Of a stretch of DNA of 64,000 nt, positions 21,867 to 34,399 are shown in pieces (within the stretch, counting starts at the first letter, position 1; every line of letters begins with the position of its first letter). A model generated the notes under the pieces. The model saw only the letters and a list, made by a program, of their open reading frames with translations, did no database searches and was not told the origin of the DNA. Made by a program: the position numbers and the translations under genes. The DNA comes from Endomychus coccineus (lineage: Eukaryota > Arthropoda > Insecta > Coleoptera > Endomychidae), in NCBI GenBank assembly GCA_958510875.1, contig OY294068.1, positions 37,428,297 through 37,492,296 on the forward strand. Direction: 5' to 3'.

Positions 21867-23451
21867 CCAGAAATCAGTGGCGGCTCGTGAATTTTTGAGA
21901 GAGGAGGCTGGACATAAAACGTTTTTGTGAAAATAAACTCTATTCACAGCCTTTTAACCTTTGCACAGAGACCGTACCAGTTACTTCAGTGACAAAATTA
22001 ATTGTTACCCAGCAAGAACCAACGTGGAGGTATAGAGTTTCTCTTGGCAAAAAATTTTTTTGTTTGTTTTCGTCTTTAATTTTTTTTGGATTTTTAATAT
22101 TTTTCTTATTTTTGGAATTTTTCATATTTTTTTTTTTATTAATTTTATTAACTTTTTTTATATATTAACGGAATTCTACGGTCTTTAGTTTGCGAAAAAT
22201 GATCAATAATATTATCAAAAAATGTATCATTTTGTTTTAAGTGTTTTACTGAATCTTTTTCAAAGATTTTAAACTAACATTGTATAAACGATTTTGGCCC
22301 ATTGTATTTGGCATGTAAGTTTTAATTCGTTTGAGAGTAGAAAATGATCTCTCCACCGATGCCGACGTGACAGGAATGGTGACTGTCAAACAAAGTAGTT
22401 TATGAAACTGAGGTAAAACTTGCTGCAAATCATTGCCTATCATATATTTTATCATATCGGCGTAAATGTCGTACTGGCCTAAAATATCTTTATCCGAGTA
22501 TATAACGCATAATTCATTGTGCAGTGCTATTTTATCAAAAAAATTATATTTTAGAACTAAGTTATACAAAAAACTTCAATTCATGTGAATCGGAAAACCG
22601 AATCTCAATTTGACCTTTAATAGTATCTAAAATTTCATAAAAATGTGTTTATGATGTAGTTTCTTGTCTACCAAAATAAATGTTTTCCTCCTTTAACAAT
22701 ATTCTGTTTACCGGTTAATTTAAACTTAATACTCGATGTAATATGTTCCTGCGATTTTTCATGTCTGTCTATACCACGAGCTAAATTTCTCAAATCATCA
22801 TAACCCGAGTGCCCCCAACATGAAGTTGTATCAGATGTAAATAGCAAGCAATACCAGCAATATTATTTATTGTGTAACTCAGATCCCGTTAACCATAAAT
22901 ATTTTTCACAATTATCTTATCAGCATCAAATGATCGATTTTGAAACATACCTGTCATCACTAATCTTTTCAGCAACTAAAGCACTAATCATTTTAACGTT
23001 TAATAACCAAAGAACTCTTTGTTAATAACTCACCGAACAGATAAATTATAACTTAACCTTACATCGCTTCGCGAAACAAAAACAACAACTGACAGAGCAC
23101 GTTTGCAGCGGCGACAAGTAGTCGTATTTCATACGACCGCTGGGTGCGTACGAGAAGCTAGCCTGCATAGGGTGTTGCCATATTTGCTGTTTTACCCTAT
23201 TTGTGAATTGAACTGCTTGGAAAAAGGCAACTGTGTTGACCACACGTATTTAGCGTTTGAGATATATAGAGAATCTAGCCTCTGGCCACTGTTGCCAGAT
23301 TAAAAATAACTACTGAGAACGGGAAATTAATTGTAAAATTTAAAGAATTATCAGAGAAACAGGAAATAAAATGGAGAATGATCATTAAGATAAATTGGTG
23401 AGGAGGCTGAGCCTCCTTAGCCTCCTTCGAGGAGCCGACACTGCCAGAAAT
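21867..23451 (-). mobile_element. internally deleted hAT element with 8-bp target duplication
   Basis: The element is 21875-23443 (1569 bp), flanked by perfect direct repeats CCAGAAAT at 21867-21874 and 23444-23451, the 8-bp duplication expected of hAT. The ends are CAGTGGCGGCTCGTG on the left and the reverse complement of CAGTGTCGGCTCCTC on the right. It keeps only the C-terminal part of a transposase (22246-22569, minus strand). The rest is non-coding. A second, 5'-truncated copy lies at 38566-39258 in the opposite orientation. Confidence 0.92.
22246..22569 (-). pseudogene. hAT transposase C-terminal dimerisation domain, copy 1
   Basis: 107 residues containing TIPVTSASVERSFSTLKRIK, the hallmark hAT C-terminal dimerisation motif, followed by MGQNRLYNVSL. 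Compared with copy 2 (38566-39055), the frame is lost just after NVSLKSLKK through a small deletion, so the last 45 or so residues are gone. The upstream transposase domains (BED finger, RNase H-like core) are absent. It cannot be functional alone. It lies inside the 21875-23443 element. Confidence 0.9.
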
Positions 23452-24808
23452 ATTTACGTTGAATGGTTCTCAATCAATGTAATGTTGAATTGATACTGTG
23501 GATTACGAAGGTGCGAAGCATTTTCCAGTTTTGGCCTGACCAATGTTTCGAATGGTGTTTGTATACCTCTAAATTGTTGAAATATTTGAAATGCCTAAGT
23601 ATAAGACTCGACATTCTCCTTTGCTTTAGCATACATATCACATATTATGTACATTCAAAGTAAACTGATCATCCTAAATAACGCTTAAATCCTCAATATG
23701 AATAATTCCACGGCTAATAATTACTGAATCTGGAATAAGATGGACTAAGGGTAATAACACAACATTTAGTGACTACTGTGCAGATTATTACATGAGGTTT
23801 CATGGAGTTCACGAAGTATTTATATAATTCGTATTTCTATTGATCAGAATTCGTAGCTGTTTCAGAGCTGCCAATGGGAAATCTGGAAACTTAATAACAT
23901 TTCATACAAACTTGGAAGAAGCCATTGATTATAATTAACTTTTGTGGAGTAATTTCTCAACATCATACTACATTATTCATATCTGAAGAAATAATATGAT
24001 GATAAACGATGGATTCCTTTATATGGAACGGCTTTCAGTATCATAGACAACGAATAACAATCGATATTCACATTCTCATATTTAGCTTATATTCTCGCTA
24101 AATCGGTATTCTGAACAGAAATTTCGTAACGGTGAACAGGAAACTCCAAGATAGAAAGCTGTGCTTTCAAAAGGACAACAACGCAACAAGTGCGAGTATG
24201 AACGTGATCTATGTATGATCCTCTAGACACGATCGCTCAAGAAGCAATAGTTCTCTCGATACATCGGTGAATCATCAGACTACAGGATGATAATATTGGA
24301 ATCTGTGATTCTAGGATTAGCCTTCTCGGAAATAAGATCATCTGAGATATTTGTATTCATCTTAAGTGGTCATTCCGAAAATTCAACAAAACAATTTTAT
24401 TTTATGATTCATGTGTCCCTAGTACACAGCATATTCTACATATTTTGCATATTAGACGCATTTTTTGAAATGTTTACATATATCCTCAATAAATTGCACA
24501 TAATGCATAATTGAAAGAATTTTGAGCAAAAGGGTTCACGAAAAATAACTTCTATCCCCCTATCGTTTGAGAGTAATTCATTATTTCATTTGCAGCTCTC
24601 AAGAATTCCAATTGCCCGTAGTCATTCATTAGAGGTACAACGATATGGGATTCGCAATAGCTCGCTTTAAACCCCTGACAGGGGGGGGGGGTTAGTGCGT
24701 CATTATGGGCTAAGTCACATAAAGTATCACGTATAGATATGGGAAGAGTCTACTGTCCTGCTTGCGTTAAAATTGTAAACATAATTTTTGAATATCCAAT
24801 ATAGAGGG
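23452..24808. other. stretch without a recognisable gene
   Basis: Short ORFs (23463-23663, 24287-24514) lack motifs. There is a run of ten G at about 24682-24691. No repeats were recognised until the small inverted-repeat element at 24809. Confidence 0.4.
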
Positions 24809-25051
24809 TGGTGCAAAATCGGTCGACATCTGTTATTTTTTTGAGATACAAAAAAAAAGTTAGAAGCGAGTTACATTTTTTTAAGCGAAATTCACATTGA
24901 AAATACAGAGGAATGTATAGGGCGTTTCAGTTTTGTCCTGTCTGAATTAACTTAATTTTTTATTCGTAGCTTTGGGTATATTTTTAATTTGTTTTTGTAT
25001 TTATAGTTTTTATTTCGAAAAATAAAAGAGATATTGACCGATTTCGCACCA
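24809..25051. repeat. 243-bp inverted-repeat element (MITE-like)
   Basis: The left end TGGTGCAAAATCGGTCGACA matches the reverse complement of the right end (TGGTGCGAAATCGGTCAATA). Similarity continues for about 40 bases through a T-rich stretch. The interior includes GGGCGTTTCAGTTTTGTCC. No target duplication was identified and there is no coding content. Confidence 0.65.
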
Positions 25052-25224
25052 GTTGGACACTTCTGAACTTAATTTTTAGGTATTTGAAACTAAGTAGTGA
25101 TATTATTGCTTTCCAATTTTTGTTTCTCCTTATTGCAGATACCATGTGATAAAAAGTTCCAAATAACCCAAAACGTGAAAACTTTTGCTCATATTGTTGA
25201 ATTAGGTATAATGAAATCTGGAGA

Positions 25225-26337
25225 TGTGTCACAACACATTATCGCAATGTTTTCAACCAATGTCTAAAAAGCTAAACGAACCAGACACTTCAACCGAGAC
25301 CTATGTCATGCAATGATGACATCAAATATTCCCTTGTCAAAGCTACGTAATCGCTACCTGATCAGAACTTCAATTTTTTTCTCTACAAGTATTGCAAATT
25401 CAATGTCCCAGGTGAAACAACACTACGAAGAAACGACATAAGTCCCTTGTATTTGGAGGTAATTGAAGAAATTAAAGCTAACATCCCGAACAAACATTTT
25501 ATAAATCTATTGATAAAACCACCGATTCAAGAGGATGTTATATTGCTCATTCATTGATTGGTGCTCTCAGCGACGAGATTCTACCAAAATCTTACTCATT
25601 GCTTCTAAAGAGTTAGAAAAAACAAATGCCCGGTGATCAGATTTGTTCAAGAAGAACTATCAACCTTTTTTCTTCCTGAGCCTGTTCCTGAAGATGATGT
25701 TTTGCTCATTTTGTCAGTTACAGCATCGTACATGAAAAAGACCGGACAAAATTTGAAAATTTCTTATCCGAACTTATATATGTCACATGTCTTGCTCATA
25801 CTCCAAGTAGGGTTGCTGAAAAGATGAGGAAACAATTTTTTCTTGTAAATAGTTTAATTTCTAACTTGGAAAAAATCTTCCTTGAAGCGCACATAAGGGT
25901 TCAGTCCTATAGAGAAACACTACCAAATACTCCTCTTCCACCTCAACTTGTTATTTGAAGATGGGGCACTTGGTTGAAAGCCGCTTTTTTTATTGCGAGA
26001 ACTGTCATCTAAAAGATCTAATTCCAGAGTTATCTTCTCAATTCCTCATTGACGTTAAACAATCATTCGAAAATAAAGAAATAGAACAAATTTTTTTAAT
26101 AAAAACTCATCAATTTGTTTCTAAAAACCGATCAATTTGTTTCTAAAACGATAACACAAATGGAGGAATCTAATTTGCCATTAACCAGAAGTGTAGAACT
26201 AGTAAGACAATCCGAGGCAGCTTTTCAAAATATCGTCGGCAAAATGGGGCCCAAAATTTTTCAAAAATGCAAAAACTTGAGGGAAATAAATTGTGGATTT
26301 CGGTTTCTCAGTCAAGTAACTAATATTTCTGAGTGAG
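25225..26337 (+). pseudogene. hAT-like transposase remnant, second family
   Basis: Reading across frames recovers a long, ordered match to the widespread insect hAT-like (CGGBP1-like) transposase. A segment around KYCKFNVPGETTLRRN (about 25390) comes first, then a SIDKTTDSRGCYIAHSLIGA-type segment with the first catalytic acid (about 25510). A LIYVTCLAHTPSRVAEKMRK-type segment follows (about 25770), then PLPPQLVI.RWGTWLKAAF (about 25935), and finally TITQMEESNLPLTRS with a basic tail (to 26337). Multiple frameshifts and stops separate these. The N-terminal zinc finger and the C-terminal dimerisation domain were not seen. It is an old dead copy, unrelated in sequence to the hAT element at 21875. 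Confidence 0.85.
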
Positions 26338-27240
26338 AATTTACAGAATCCATTGATTTGGATCCTGTAATATTAAGCCCTTATTTAATAGGCTCATATG
26401 GGAAGAGGATTTTCCATTTGCTTAAATTCTGTTCAATGTTGATGTTTTCAAATCATTGAACCTCATATTGTGTCCATCTTTCCCCTCATGAGAAGATAAA
26501 TCATACCGACTAGGGTGTAATCTACTAACACTTGAATGTGCACTTATATGTTGCTTTGGGCTACTGGATGTATGACCTTTATATTTTCTATTACAAATAG
26601 TTGAACTTCATCTTTGGTTCGTGTGAATAAATTGCCTATGTTTTTTATTGTTTTCTTCCCTATTTTTATGTTTTATATGTCTTGAAAACGGGCTGTCAGC
26701 TTAGATTTTAGGTCCTTCATATATGGTAGAACGAGAAATGTATAGTTATTTGGATAAGATCATCATACTTTCCTTATGCAAAGTGTAATTTGAAACTCCG
26801 AGTATCAGATTTTTCATTTAGTTTTACTAGGTTCACTTCCATATTTTCCCTGCGGTATGATAATTTAAATATCTTTCTGAATGAACAAGTTTTTGATACT
26901 GATCCATGATAATACTGTTGGACGTATTATTTCTCATTAATTGGGTATCTTGAAGGGTTAGGTTTAGGTTAGGCTTCAGTTTCGATTGTGAACTGTCATA
27001 GTTAGAAGCTGAACCTAATAACTCAATACTCTTTTCAGAAGCTCTGATTATGAAAAGTAAAACGTTAAACAGTATTGTCATCGACAGGTATCGAAAACTT
27101 GTTCATTCAGGGAGGTATTTAAGTTATCGCTCATACCATAATGAAAATATAAGAGGGAACCTGGTAAAATAAATGAGAAATCCCTTCAATCTCAGAATTT
27201 TGAATAACACTTTGCATAAGAAAATAGGAAAATATTAATC
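26338..27240. other. stretch without a recognisable gene
   Basis: AT-rich sequence; one minus-strand ORF of 82 aa (26833-27081) has no motif. It separates the hAT-like remnant from a non-LTR retrotransposon. Confidence 0.4.
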
Positions 27241-27249
27241 AATTTTTTT

Positions 27250-28612
27250 TTAATAATGGCTCTCGATCCATATTGTTAAATGAACTCTTGTTCAATATTT
27301 CACATGTTTTCGAACCACAATCGAAGATTAATGATATTAGCAGTCATACTGAAGAACAAATCAACTATTACTTTCTATTAAACTGGCTGTCATCATTTTT
27401 AACTGATAGGCAAATAGTAGTTTCAGCAAACGGTGTTCAATCCAAAAAAATTTTCCTCAAATAGAGGAGCAGCTCAAGGCTCTGTATTGGAGCCTCTTAT
27501 TTTCCTCATTTATATCAACGATCTACCCTCAAATATTACAGTTGGGCTGCTTACCAAATTTGCAGATGATGTGTCAGTCAGCTTATCAGCGTACAGTATG
27601 GACGAGCTACAAAAAGACATTGAACAGGCAAATATGGAACTTGAGACTTGGTGTCACAAAAATCAGTTACTACTAAATAAAAATAAAACAGTATGAATTC
27701 ATTTCGATAAAGATTACAAATTACTTTTAAATTCACAGATGAAAGAAAGTTGTAAATTTCTGGGGAGTTTTGTAGATTATCGTTTAAGCTGGAATAAGCA
27801 AGTCGATCTTGTCTGTAATAAATTAAACGCTCTGTTAAGGCTTAAAAATACCTTTGATAATAATACCTACTTCAAATTTATTATGCACTGGCCTGTTCTC
27901 ACATAGCATACAATATTATCTTGTGGGGTAGAGCAGTAAACACAAACAGGGTTTTTATATTACAAAAACGTCTTGTTAGGCTTGTATTCAACATGAAACG
28001 CAGAGAATCCTGTAAAACAATATTTCGCTCCAACAGAATTTTAACCTTTCCCTCTATATTCATCTACGAATGTTCAGTATTTGTTTATCAAAATATGCAT
28101 TTATTTAGTAGAAACAATATTAACCACGAATACAATGCTACAGATCTAAAGGTCACGGTCCATAACAGTACCTTGTACGAGAAATCGCCATCATACTCAT
28201 GTCTGACAATATTTAACAATTTACCAGGAGAAATTAAACAATGTAGGTCAATGACAAGCTTTAAAAGAAAGATAAAAAACTTTCTTTTTACAGAATCATT
28301 CTACTCAATTAGAGAATTTTCAGAATAATTGTTTTACAATATCTTGCTATAACTTATTCAACATTTTAATTTAAATTATTTTTTCAACCTACTTTTGAAA
28401 TTATATTTCTCAAATTATTTATTTTATGAATGGATTTAATGTTTTTAAGACTGAAAATTTGATCTTATCTCTTAATTACGGATAACTACTGAAGTGTTTT
28501 AGTAAATCACTCTTATTAATGTATTCATGTTGATGACGTGTCTTATGTAATTTTTAATGATTTTGTGACGAAATAAATATTATTACTATTATTATTATTA
28601 TTATTACTATAA
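27250..28612 (+). mobile_element. 5'-truncated Jockey/CR1-like non-LTR retrotransposon
   Basis: The fragment starts within the reverse transcriptase fingers/palm. SFLTDRQIVVSANGVQS (about 27395) comes first, then a GAAQGSVLEPLIFLIYINDL motif (about 27466), then the catalytic FADD box (KFADDVSVSLSAYS, about 27560) and ETWCHKNQLLLNKNKT. The thumb follows (CKFLGSFVDYRLSWNKQ, about 27750), and then the C-terminal tail (27921-28328, ending LPGEIKQCRSMTSFKRKIKN and FYSIREF). The frame is broken at about 27464, 27697 and 27900. A short 3' UTR with AATAAATA and an ATT-repeat tail (28583-28611) marks the true 3' end. Target-primed insertion commonly leaves such 5' truncation. Confidence 0.9.
28576..28612 (+). 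repeat. ATT-repeat 3' tail of the non-LTR element
   Basis: AATATTATTACTATTATTA and further ATT units end the retrotransposon. Simple-repeat tails in place of poly(A) are known from several non-LTR clades. It is immediately downstream of the decayed reading frame and AATAAA. Confidence 0.75.
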
Positions 28613-29584
28613 ACTTGTAGTTTCATCATATATTGAGAATCTAATATCTCACCTGACAGTTTTCTTTCAAGACAGAAAACATAAGTTATTCCCACAAACT
28701 AAAAGTACGAAAAAGGATCATTCACAAAAATATTAACATTCGATTCATTGGGTCTGTACATGCCGGTCACTAGGAATTTTGATTCACGAAGAGGAAATTT
28801 GCATTGTTATGATGTTACTCTAATTCCGTTTAGATAAATTTTGTTGACATAGGCGCATACCTACATCATTTCTAAGATAAACCACGACACCATCTGCCCT
28901 GTTATAACTAGCCTCATTGTAATAAATAACTTCGAGGAAATTATAATCTGTGATAATTTATCGGCAACTCACCCTTCCTAAGAAAAATAGATTGTGACCT
29001 GAAGCAGAAGGAACAGAAGATAATGTTAACGAAATTTCGTTGGATTATGAACAATTGTAGTCAAACTTTCGAAAGTTCGGATGTCTCGAGGCAAATTGCT
29101 CCCTCATTAAGGCTATAATAACATAGTGAAACTTGTGAATTTGTTTGCATACTAAAATGCTTACCTTCCTCGAGATTTATTTATCAAAATTGTAAGATCC
29201 GTAATGATATTTTGATCAAATTGTTAAAAAACTGTGATTTGTTGAAGACTCTATTAAGAAGTTAATACTATTGCATTTCTCGGATATACTCTTCACATCA
29301 AGAAAATATATTTCATGTATTGAGGTAGGTCGAATTTAACAGTTCATTGGGGGATACGTCATTTTGTAATGATTCAAAATCCTGATATTGTCAGTTGAAT
29401 TGAGAAGAAACACTGTATCTACTATTGTATTTTACGAAAATATGTCCTGGTTGAATATGATCTAAGATCTAATAAAAATGAAAAAATTGATTAATTTAAG
29501 TTACTCACGACAAACTTTGTGGAACATCATTGCCTGATTTTAACAGCTTATGTCTAAGATTATAAAAACAGTTACAGATTGAAA
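28613..29584. other. stretch without a recognisable gene
   Basis: No ORF with a motif, no tandem repeat and no paired inverted repeat was seen. Confidence 0.4.
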
Positions 29585-30165
29585 TAAAATTGGTAATGCA
29601 CACAAGTATCTCAGTATTATAATAGATGCTCATCTGAAATAGGATTTTCATACAAATTACGTGGTTCAGAAATTTAGGTAAATGGTTCATGAATTTAAAC
29701 ATTTGAAAGAAGTTCTAGATCTAAAACATTTGAAAACCTCATATCATTTGCTAGTAGAATCGCATCTACGGTATGGATTGCTACTTGGGGGCGTGTTCAA
29801 AAGTTACATACACTCATTAGAAATTATACAGAAACAGTTTTTTCATGTAATACTCAAAGATTCGTTTCATTGTACAGCAGATAATTTATTTAAAAATTCA
29901 AAACTATTAGATATCAGACAGATTTTCAATTACAAAGTTTTACAGAGAAAAATGGATATACAAATTTAAATTTACATGAACACGATAACAGACATAGGAA
30001 ACAATATCCTTTACATCCTTTTAGGAATAAAACATTTGGGCAGAGTTCTTATACCTTTTCGTCTCTTGAATTATTCGATGATCAACCATAAAACATTATT
30101 AACTCGAAACTCTAAAATTGATTTATTCAATTACATTGTCTCTATGCATAAGATTCACTAAACAT
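29585..30165 (+). pseudogene. non-LTR reverse transcriptase C-terminal remnant
   Basis: The thumb motif appears as HKYLSIIIDAHLK at about 29600. It is followed by LKHLKTSYHLLVESHLRYGL and EIIQKQFFHVILKDS, the characteristic segment of Jockey/CR1-type polymerases after the palm. The 29682-29969 frame is open for 95 residues. A shifted frame continues (HEHDNRHRKQYPLHPFRNKT to about 30165) as the end of the protein. The catalytic domain is missing. It belongs to a different subfamily from the element at 27.3 kb, judged by sequence. Confidence 0.8.
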
Positions 30166-30307
30166 TCAAAAATTGATCTAAAAATTTATTATGTAGTATC
30201 AAAATGAACAAAAAAGGTTTAATTCCGTTCCAATATCAACTTCTCAATTATATTTAGCTCTATATATTCAGGTAGGCTTTTTTTTTGTATTCTTAGGAAT
30301 ACCTACA

Positions 30308-32397
30308 TGAGCAATTCTAAATTAAAGGAGACGGCAAGGGGGGGGGGGTCTGCGGAACTTGCCGGGGCAATTTTTTTCCGCTTCTACATCGAAGTTGAAC
30401 TCGTTTACCGGTATTTAGAGGTTAAAATACCTTTTAAAAAGTTTTTTATGATTTTTTCAATTTTTTGGGTTGTTTTCCAACGGAAATGACAAAAAACTGA
30501 TTTTGACCCCAGAAATCGATATTTTATAATAAATAAACGTCCAAGAAGTCCTTCTGATCGGAAATTGCCGCTGAATCCGAAAATGGTGTCAGTTTTCTTA
30601 CATAACGCATCATTTTCTATCCATTGGCTGATTTTCGACAAAATACCTTTTTTTTTGACGGCGTTATATCGGTGTGAGCAGCCACTTGAAATTTTTTTTT
30701 TCGGCGAAATCTGCGTGTTTTTACCTCAGCTTTGCGATAAAATGAGAATTCCTTCGACTAAATGAATTTTGGAGGTTGAAAAATCGAAAAAACTAAAAAA
30801 AAAACGACAAAAAACCGATATTACTGTACAAAAATCTGTCGACAGGTCGCTGACAAGTCTTTTTTTGGGACATATGACCTCGGAATCAGATTCAACGGGA
30901 AATTTTACGATAAGAAAACAGTTCACGAACGTCAACCAATAGTTTTTACACTCCAGTATACCATTAATTTTCCGAAAAAAACCAGGTAAACGCAATTTTC
31001 TTCCAGTTTTTGATCTTTTTCGACCTCAAAGTTGCAGAATTTAGAACTGTAAGTAAAATATTTGGATTACTTGGACAATTTTCGATCGAAAATATGCTAT
31101 ACCATTATTTTATTCTGGTGCTTTGGAAAAGCAGTTTAAAAAAAAGCTTTTTCGTAGCTGCAAATCTAGAGACTTCGTTTTTTCGTAATGTTTGAAGTTT
31201 GTTTCTTAAAACTTCAAATCGACTGAAATCGTGCTCAAAATGACTGATTTTGATGTAAAATTTCCTAAATATTCTGATTTTGACCATTTTTCAATTTCAC
31301 ATGATGACCCAGAGTCACAATACTACTAAATTACACTAATTTACATTTGGTTTCGTTGTTTTGTCCCGTATTTTTTGCACTTTGTTGAATTTTGTGGCTC
31401 TGGGTCATCATGTGGGATTGAAAAATTGTCAGAATCAGAATGCTTGGGAAATTTTACATCAAAATCAGTCATTTGATCATGATTTTAGTCGATTTTAAGT
31501 TTTAAGAAACAAACTTCGAAAATTACAAAAAAACGAATCTCTAGATTTGCAGCTACGAAAAAGCTTTTTTTCAAACTGCGTTTCCAAAGTACCAAAATAT
31601 TGAAAAAAATGATGTTAAAGCATGTTCTCTATCGAAAATTGTCCAAGGAATCCAAATATCTTACTTACGATTCTGAATTCTGCAACTTTGAGGTCGAAAA
31701 AGGTCAAAAACTGGAAGAAAATTACGTTTACTTGGTTTTTGGCGGAAAATTAATGGTATACTGGAGTGTAAAAACTGTTGGATGACGTTCGTGAACTGTT
31801 TTCTCATCTTAAAATTTCCCGTTGAATCCGATTCCGAGGTCATATGTCCCAAAAAAAAACTTGTCAGTGACCTGACGACAAATTTTTGTACAGTTTTTGT
31901 CGTTTTATTCAGTTTTTGGACCTCTAAAACCCATTTAGTCACAAGAACTCTTATTTGATCACAAAGCTGAGGTAAAAACACGCAGATATTGCTGAAAAAA
32001 AATTTTTTTTTAATGGATGCTCACACCGATATGACGTCGTAAAAATAAAGGTACTTTGCCGAAAATCAGCCAATAGATAGAAAATTATGGATTATGGAAA
32101 GAAACTGACAACATTTTTGGATTCAGTGGCCAATTTTCGATCGGAAATGACTTCTTAGACGTTTATTTACTATAAAATGTCGATTTCTGGAGTCAAAAAC
32201 TGTTTTTTGGCATTTTCGTTGAAAAACAAACCAAAAAACTGGAAAAATTCATAGAAAACTTTCTGAAGGGTATTTTAATCTCTAAATGCCGGTAAACGAG
32301 TCTGAATACGATGTAGAAACGGAAAAAAATTGCCCCGGCAAGATCCGCAGACCACCCTCCCCGCCCTTGGCCGACTCCTTTAATTCAGAATTGCTCA
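30308..32397. repeat. 2.1-kb near-perfect palindrome (foldback element)
   Basis: The left arm (30308-31320) starts TGAGCAATTCTAAATTAAAG. The right arm (31392-32397) is its reverse complement throughout, ending GAATTGCTCA. The arms are about 1.0 kb each, differ at a modest fraction of positions and by small indels, and enclose a loop of about 70 bases. Examples are GGACATATGACCTCGGAATC near 30868 paired with its complement near 31838, and CATGATGACCCAGAGTCACA at 31299 paired near 31395. Short ORFs within it occur in mirrored pairs and are not genes. A transcript through it would fold into a very long hairpin RNA. Confidence 0.93.
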
Positions 32398-32399
32398 CA

Positions 32400-33229
32400 C
32401 ATTCTGTTAGGTGAATACGCAAATAATTTGAAACACAACTACTACCTCATTATGTATATTTTCAAGACTCACGGTTTGGACTTTCAAGCATGTTTCGATT
32501 GAATTGTCATAGATTGTTGTTATAATAAATATTATTAATCTATAACTATTATTGTAACCGATATACATTTTGGAATGCACTTTAATATAATGATATTTTA
32601 TAATTTTCATCATATACAAGAATCTTTTCTGATTATCTTAATTCATCTGTGATGAACGTACATTGTGGCATTCTATGTTCACGCATATTTATGTAATCAA
32701 GCATTATTTATTACAAATAAATCTTATTGTCATTATTATTATCATTTGGTAACTGATCCTGTCATAACCGTAGTGACAGAAGTGTCATACCCATGTATGT
32801 TGAATATCAACAATGACAGAATAAATCTTGGAAACTTTGAGAGAATTGAACAGTGACAGAATAAATATTGAAATATTTGAAATGATTGGATGGGATTTTA
32901 TATAAATTGGATCGGTCAAGCTAGTAAACGGAAAGCGTTGGCAGGGTATTCTATTATACATATGAGAAGAAAACCACTGACTGACTTTATGTTTCTGACC
33001 TACTCACTCAAGAAGAAATCCAACAATGAAACCAACTAACTTCAAATGGGAAGATATTGATTCCTCGAGTTTTAAGACTTCAATGCATATTTCAAATTAG
33101 CTGGAACAGCTGAAGGCATGGGAAGACTTCAAATCATAAATCATAATCTATGCCATGGGAAAGTTTATTTATTTCTGACCGAGATATTATAAGCTTATAT
33201 CGTCATAGTTACGCTATCAGTAAAGAGGG
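32400..33229. other. stretch without a recognisable gene
   Basis: AT-rich; one direct repeat is visible (AATAAATCTTGGAAACTTTG at 32820 and AATAAATATTGAAATATTTG at 32860, each preceded by GTGACAGA or ATGACAGA). No gene was recognised. Confidence 0.4.
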
Positions 33230-33739
33230 TCATAACTCCTTTGGGACATTATGGATTCTATAATTCCCTCTACCTTTCACAAGTAAAAATAAAATGAGAA
33301 ATGCTAATATATATATATTTAGAAATCTGATGACATCTTTAGGAGATAAAACAGCGGACTTTTTCGGATTATAACTCTTACACTTCCGTTTCAAAAAAGT
33401 CTCTAGTTCATTGAACTTGGTGATATCTCGTTTCTCATGTATAGTCACCATCGATTTCAGCATTGACCATTTAGTCCCTGAAGAATTCGGACTATACGTT
33501 TCTGACTGCAACGGATAAACACAATTAGGTACTACCAAATCTACCGAAAAACATAGAAAATTCCTTACCAGTTCTTGAAAATATGCCAGAAATACAGTTT
33601 CAGTGGCATCTTTCGGCATAACATTTTCCCGTGTCAGCCACTCCAGATATATTTTATACCCTTTTTTGTATACGGCTTCACTTTTCGATGGAAATAATCA
33701 TTCTCTTGCTTTTTCAGCATTTTTCAAAATATCCTCCAT
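33230..33739 (-). pseudogene. tyrosine-recombinase-like (Crypton-type) N-terminal remnant
   Basis: From an ATG at 33739 the frame reads MEDILKNAEKARE, a TGA stop, then LFPSKSEAVYKKGYKIYLEW, ENVMPKDATETVFLAYFQEL, TKWSMLKSMVTIHEKRDITK and FLKRKCKSYNPKKSAVLSPK. This order (a repeated Y-x-x-F/L-x-x-W core helix, the T-E-x-V-F-L-A-Y-F motif, then a SMLKS-type helix and a KPKKSKVL-type linker) resembles the N-terminal SAM-like DNA-binding part of insect Crypton/tyrosine-recombinase-like proteins. The catalytic R-H-R-Y part, expected downstream, is not seen. A middle segment after FQEL reads out of pattern, suggesting compensating indels. Family assignment is from memory of the motif pattern, so moderately certain. 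Confidence 0.55.
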
Positions 33740-34399
33740 TATATTTGGGGTAGAAACACGTTTTTATCGCAAACACAGCTTGATAATGAAGCTTTGTTTG
33801 TAAACAAGTAACATAGCAACAACCTAGCAACAACAAAACTCCCATAAACAACAGTGCCTGATTCAGATATAGCGGGAAGGTAATGAATTGGTGCATTTAT
33901 TCCGTTTTAAAAATGAACAAAATTTCATTGAAATCGGTCAGAAATGAAATTATCTATGTACCACGGGAATTAATGAGCCTTAATAACTTCAGGCAAATGC
34001 TGTCTCTCGGGCCAGAGGCCCTCGGGACGCAAACTTTGCCATCGGTAATTGAGGCCCTCATAATTCCCTTGATTCCCTTCTATTCAAGGCTCTTGAGGGT
34101 GGTGATTTGAGCTGAGGGGGTCAATTATGTGAATGTGAGTTACTCGTCAAAGGATTTCACTTTCGATATAAAAATGTACTTGTCTCTAAAATTTTCCATT
34201 TTGATTTTGTCTGAGATATCCCGGGCTAGTCATCCTGTATACAGCATACTCACATTTATTCATAGTTTCCGAAACTAGGTTATAATGAACTTCCTTCAGC
34301 TGGATTCAACTATCGTTGAAAAATATTTAAAAACATTCACTGGCGATTCCCTTCCTTTTATATAGAAGAAGTCAGTAGTGTGGTTTGCTCATGCTGTAA
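33740..34399. other. stretch without a recognisable gene
   Basis: Contains a small GC-richer patch (about 34003-34070, GGGCCAGAGGCCCTCGGG and GAGGCCCTCATAATTCCC) of unknown origin. No coding motif. Confidence 0.35.

Noticed and set aside
31600..31981. ORFs 31600-31785 (plus) and 31661-31981 (minus)
   Set aside because: They fall in the 2.1-kb palindrome and have mirror images in the other arm; no motif.
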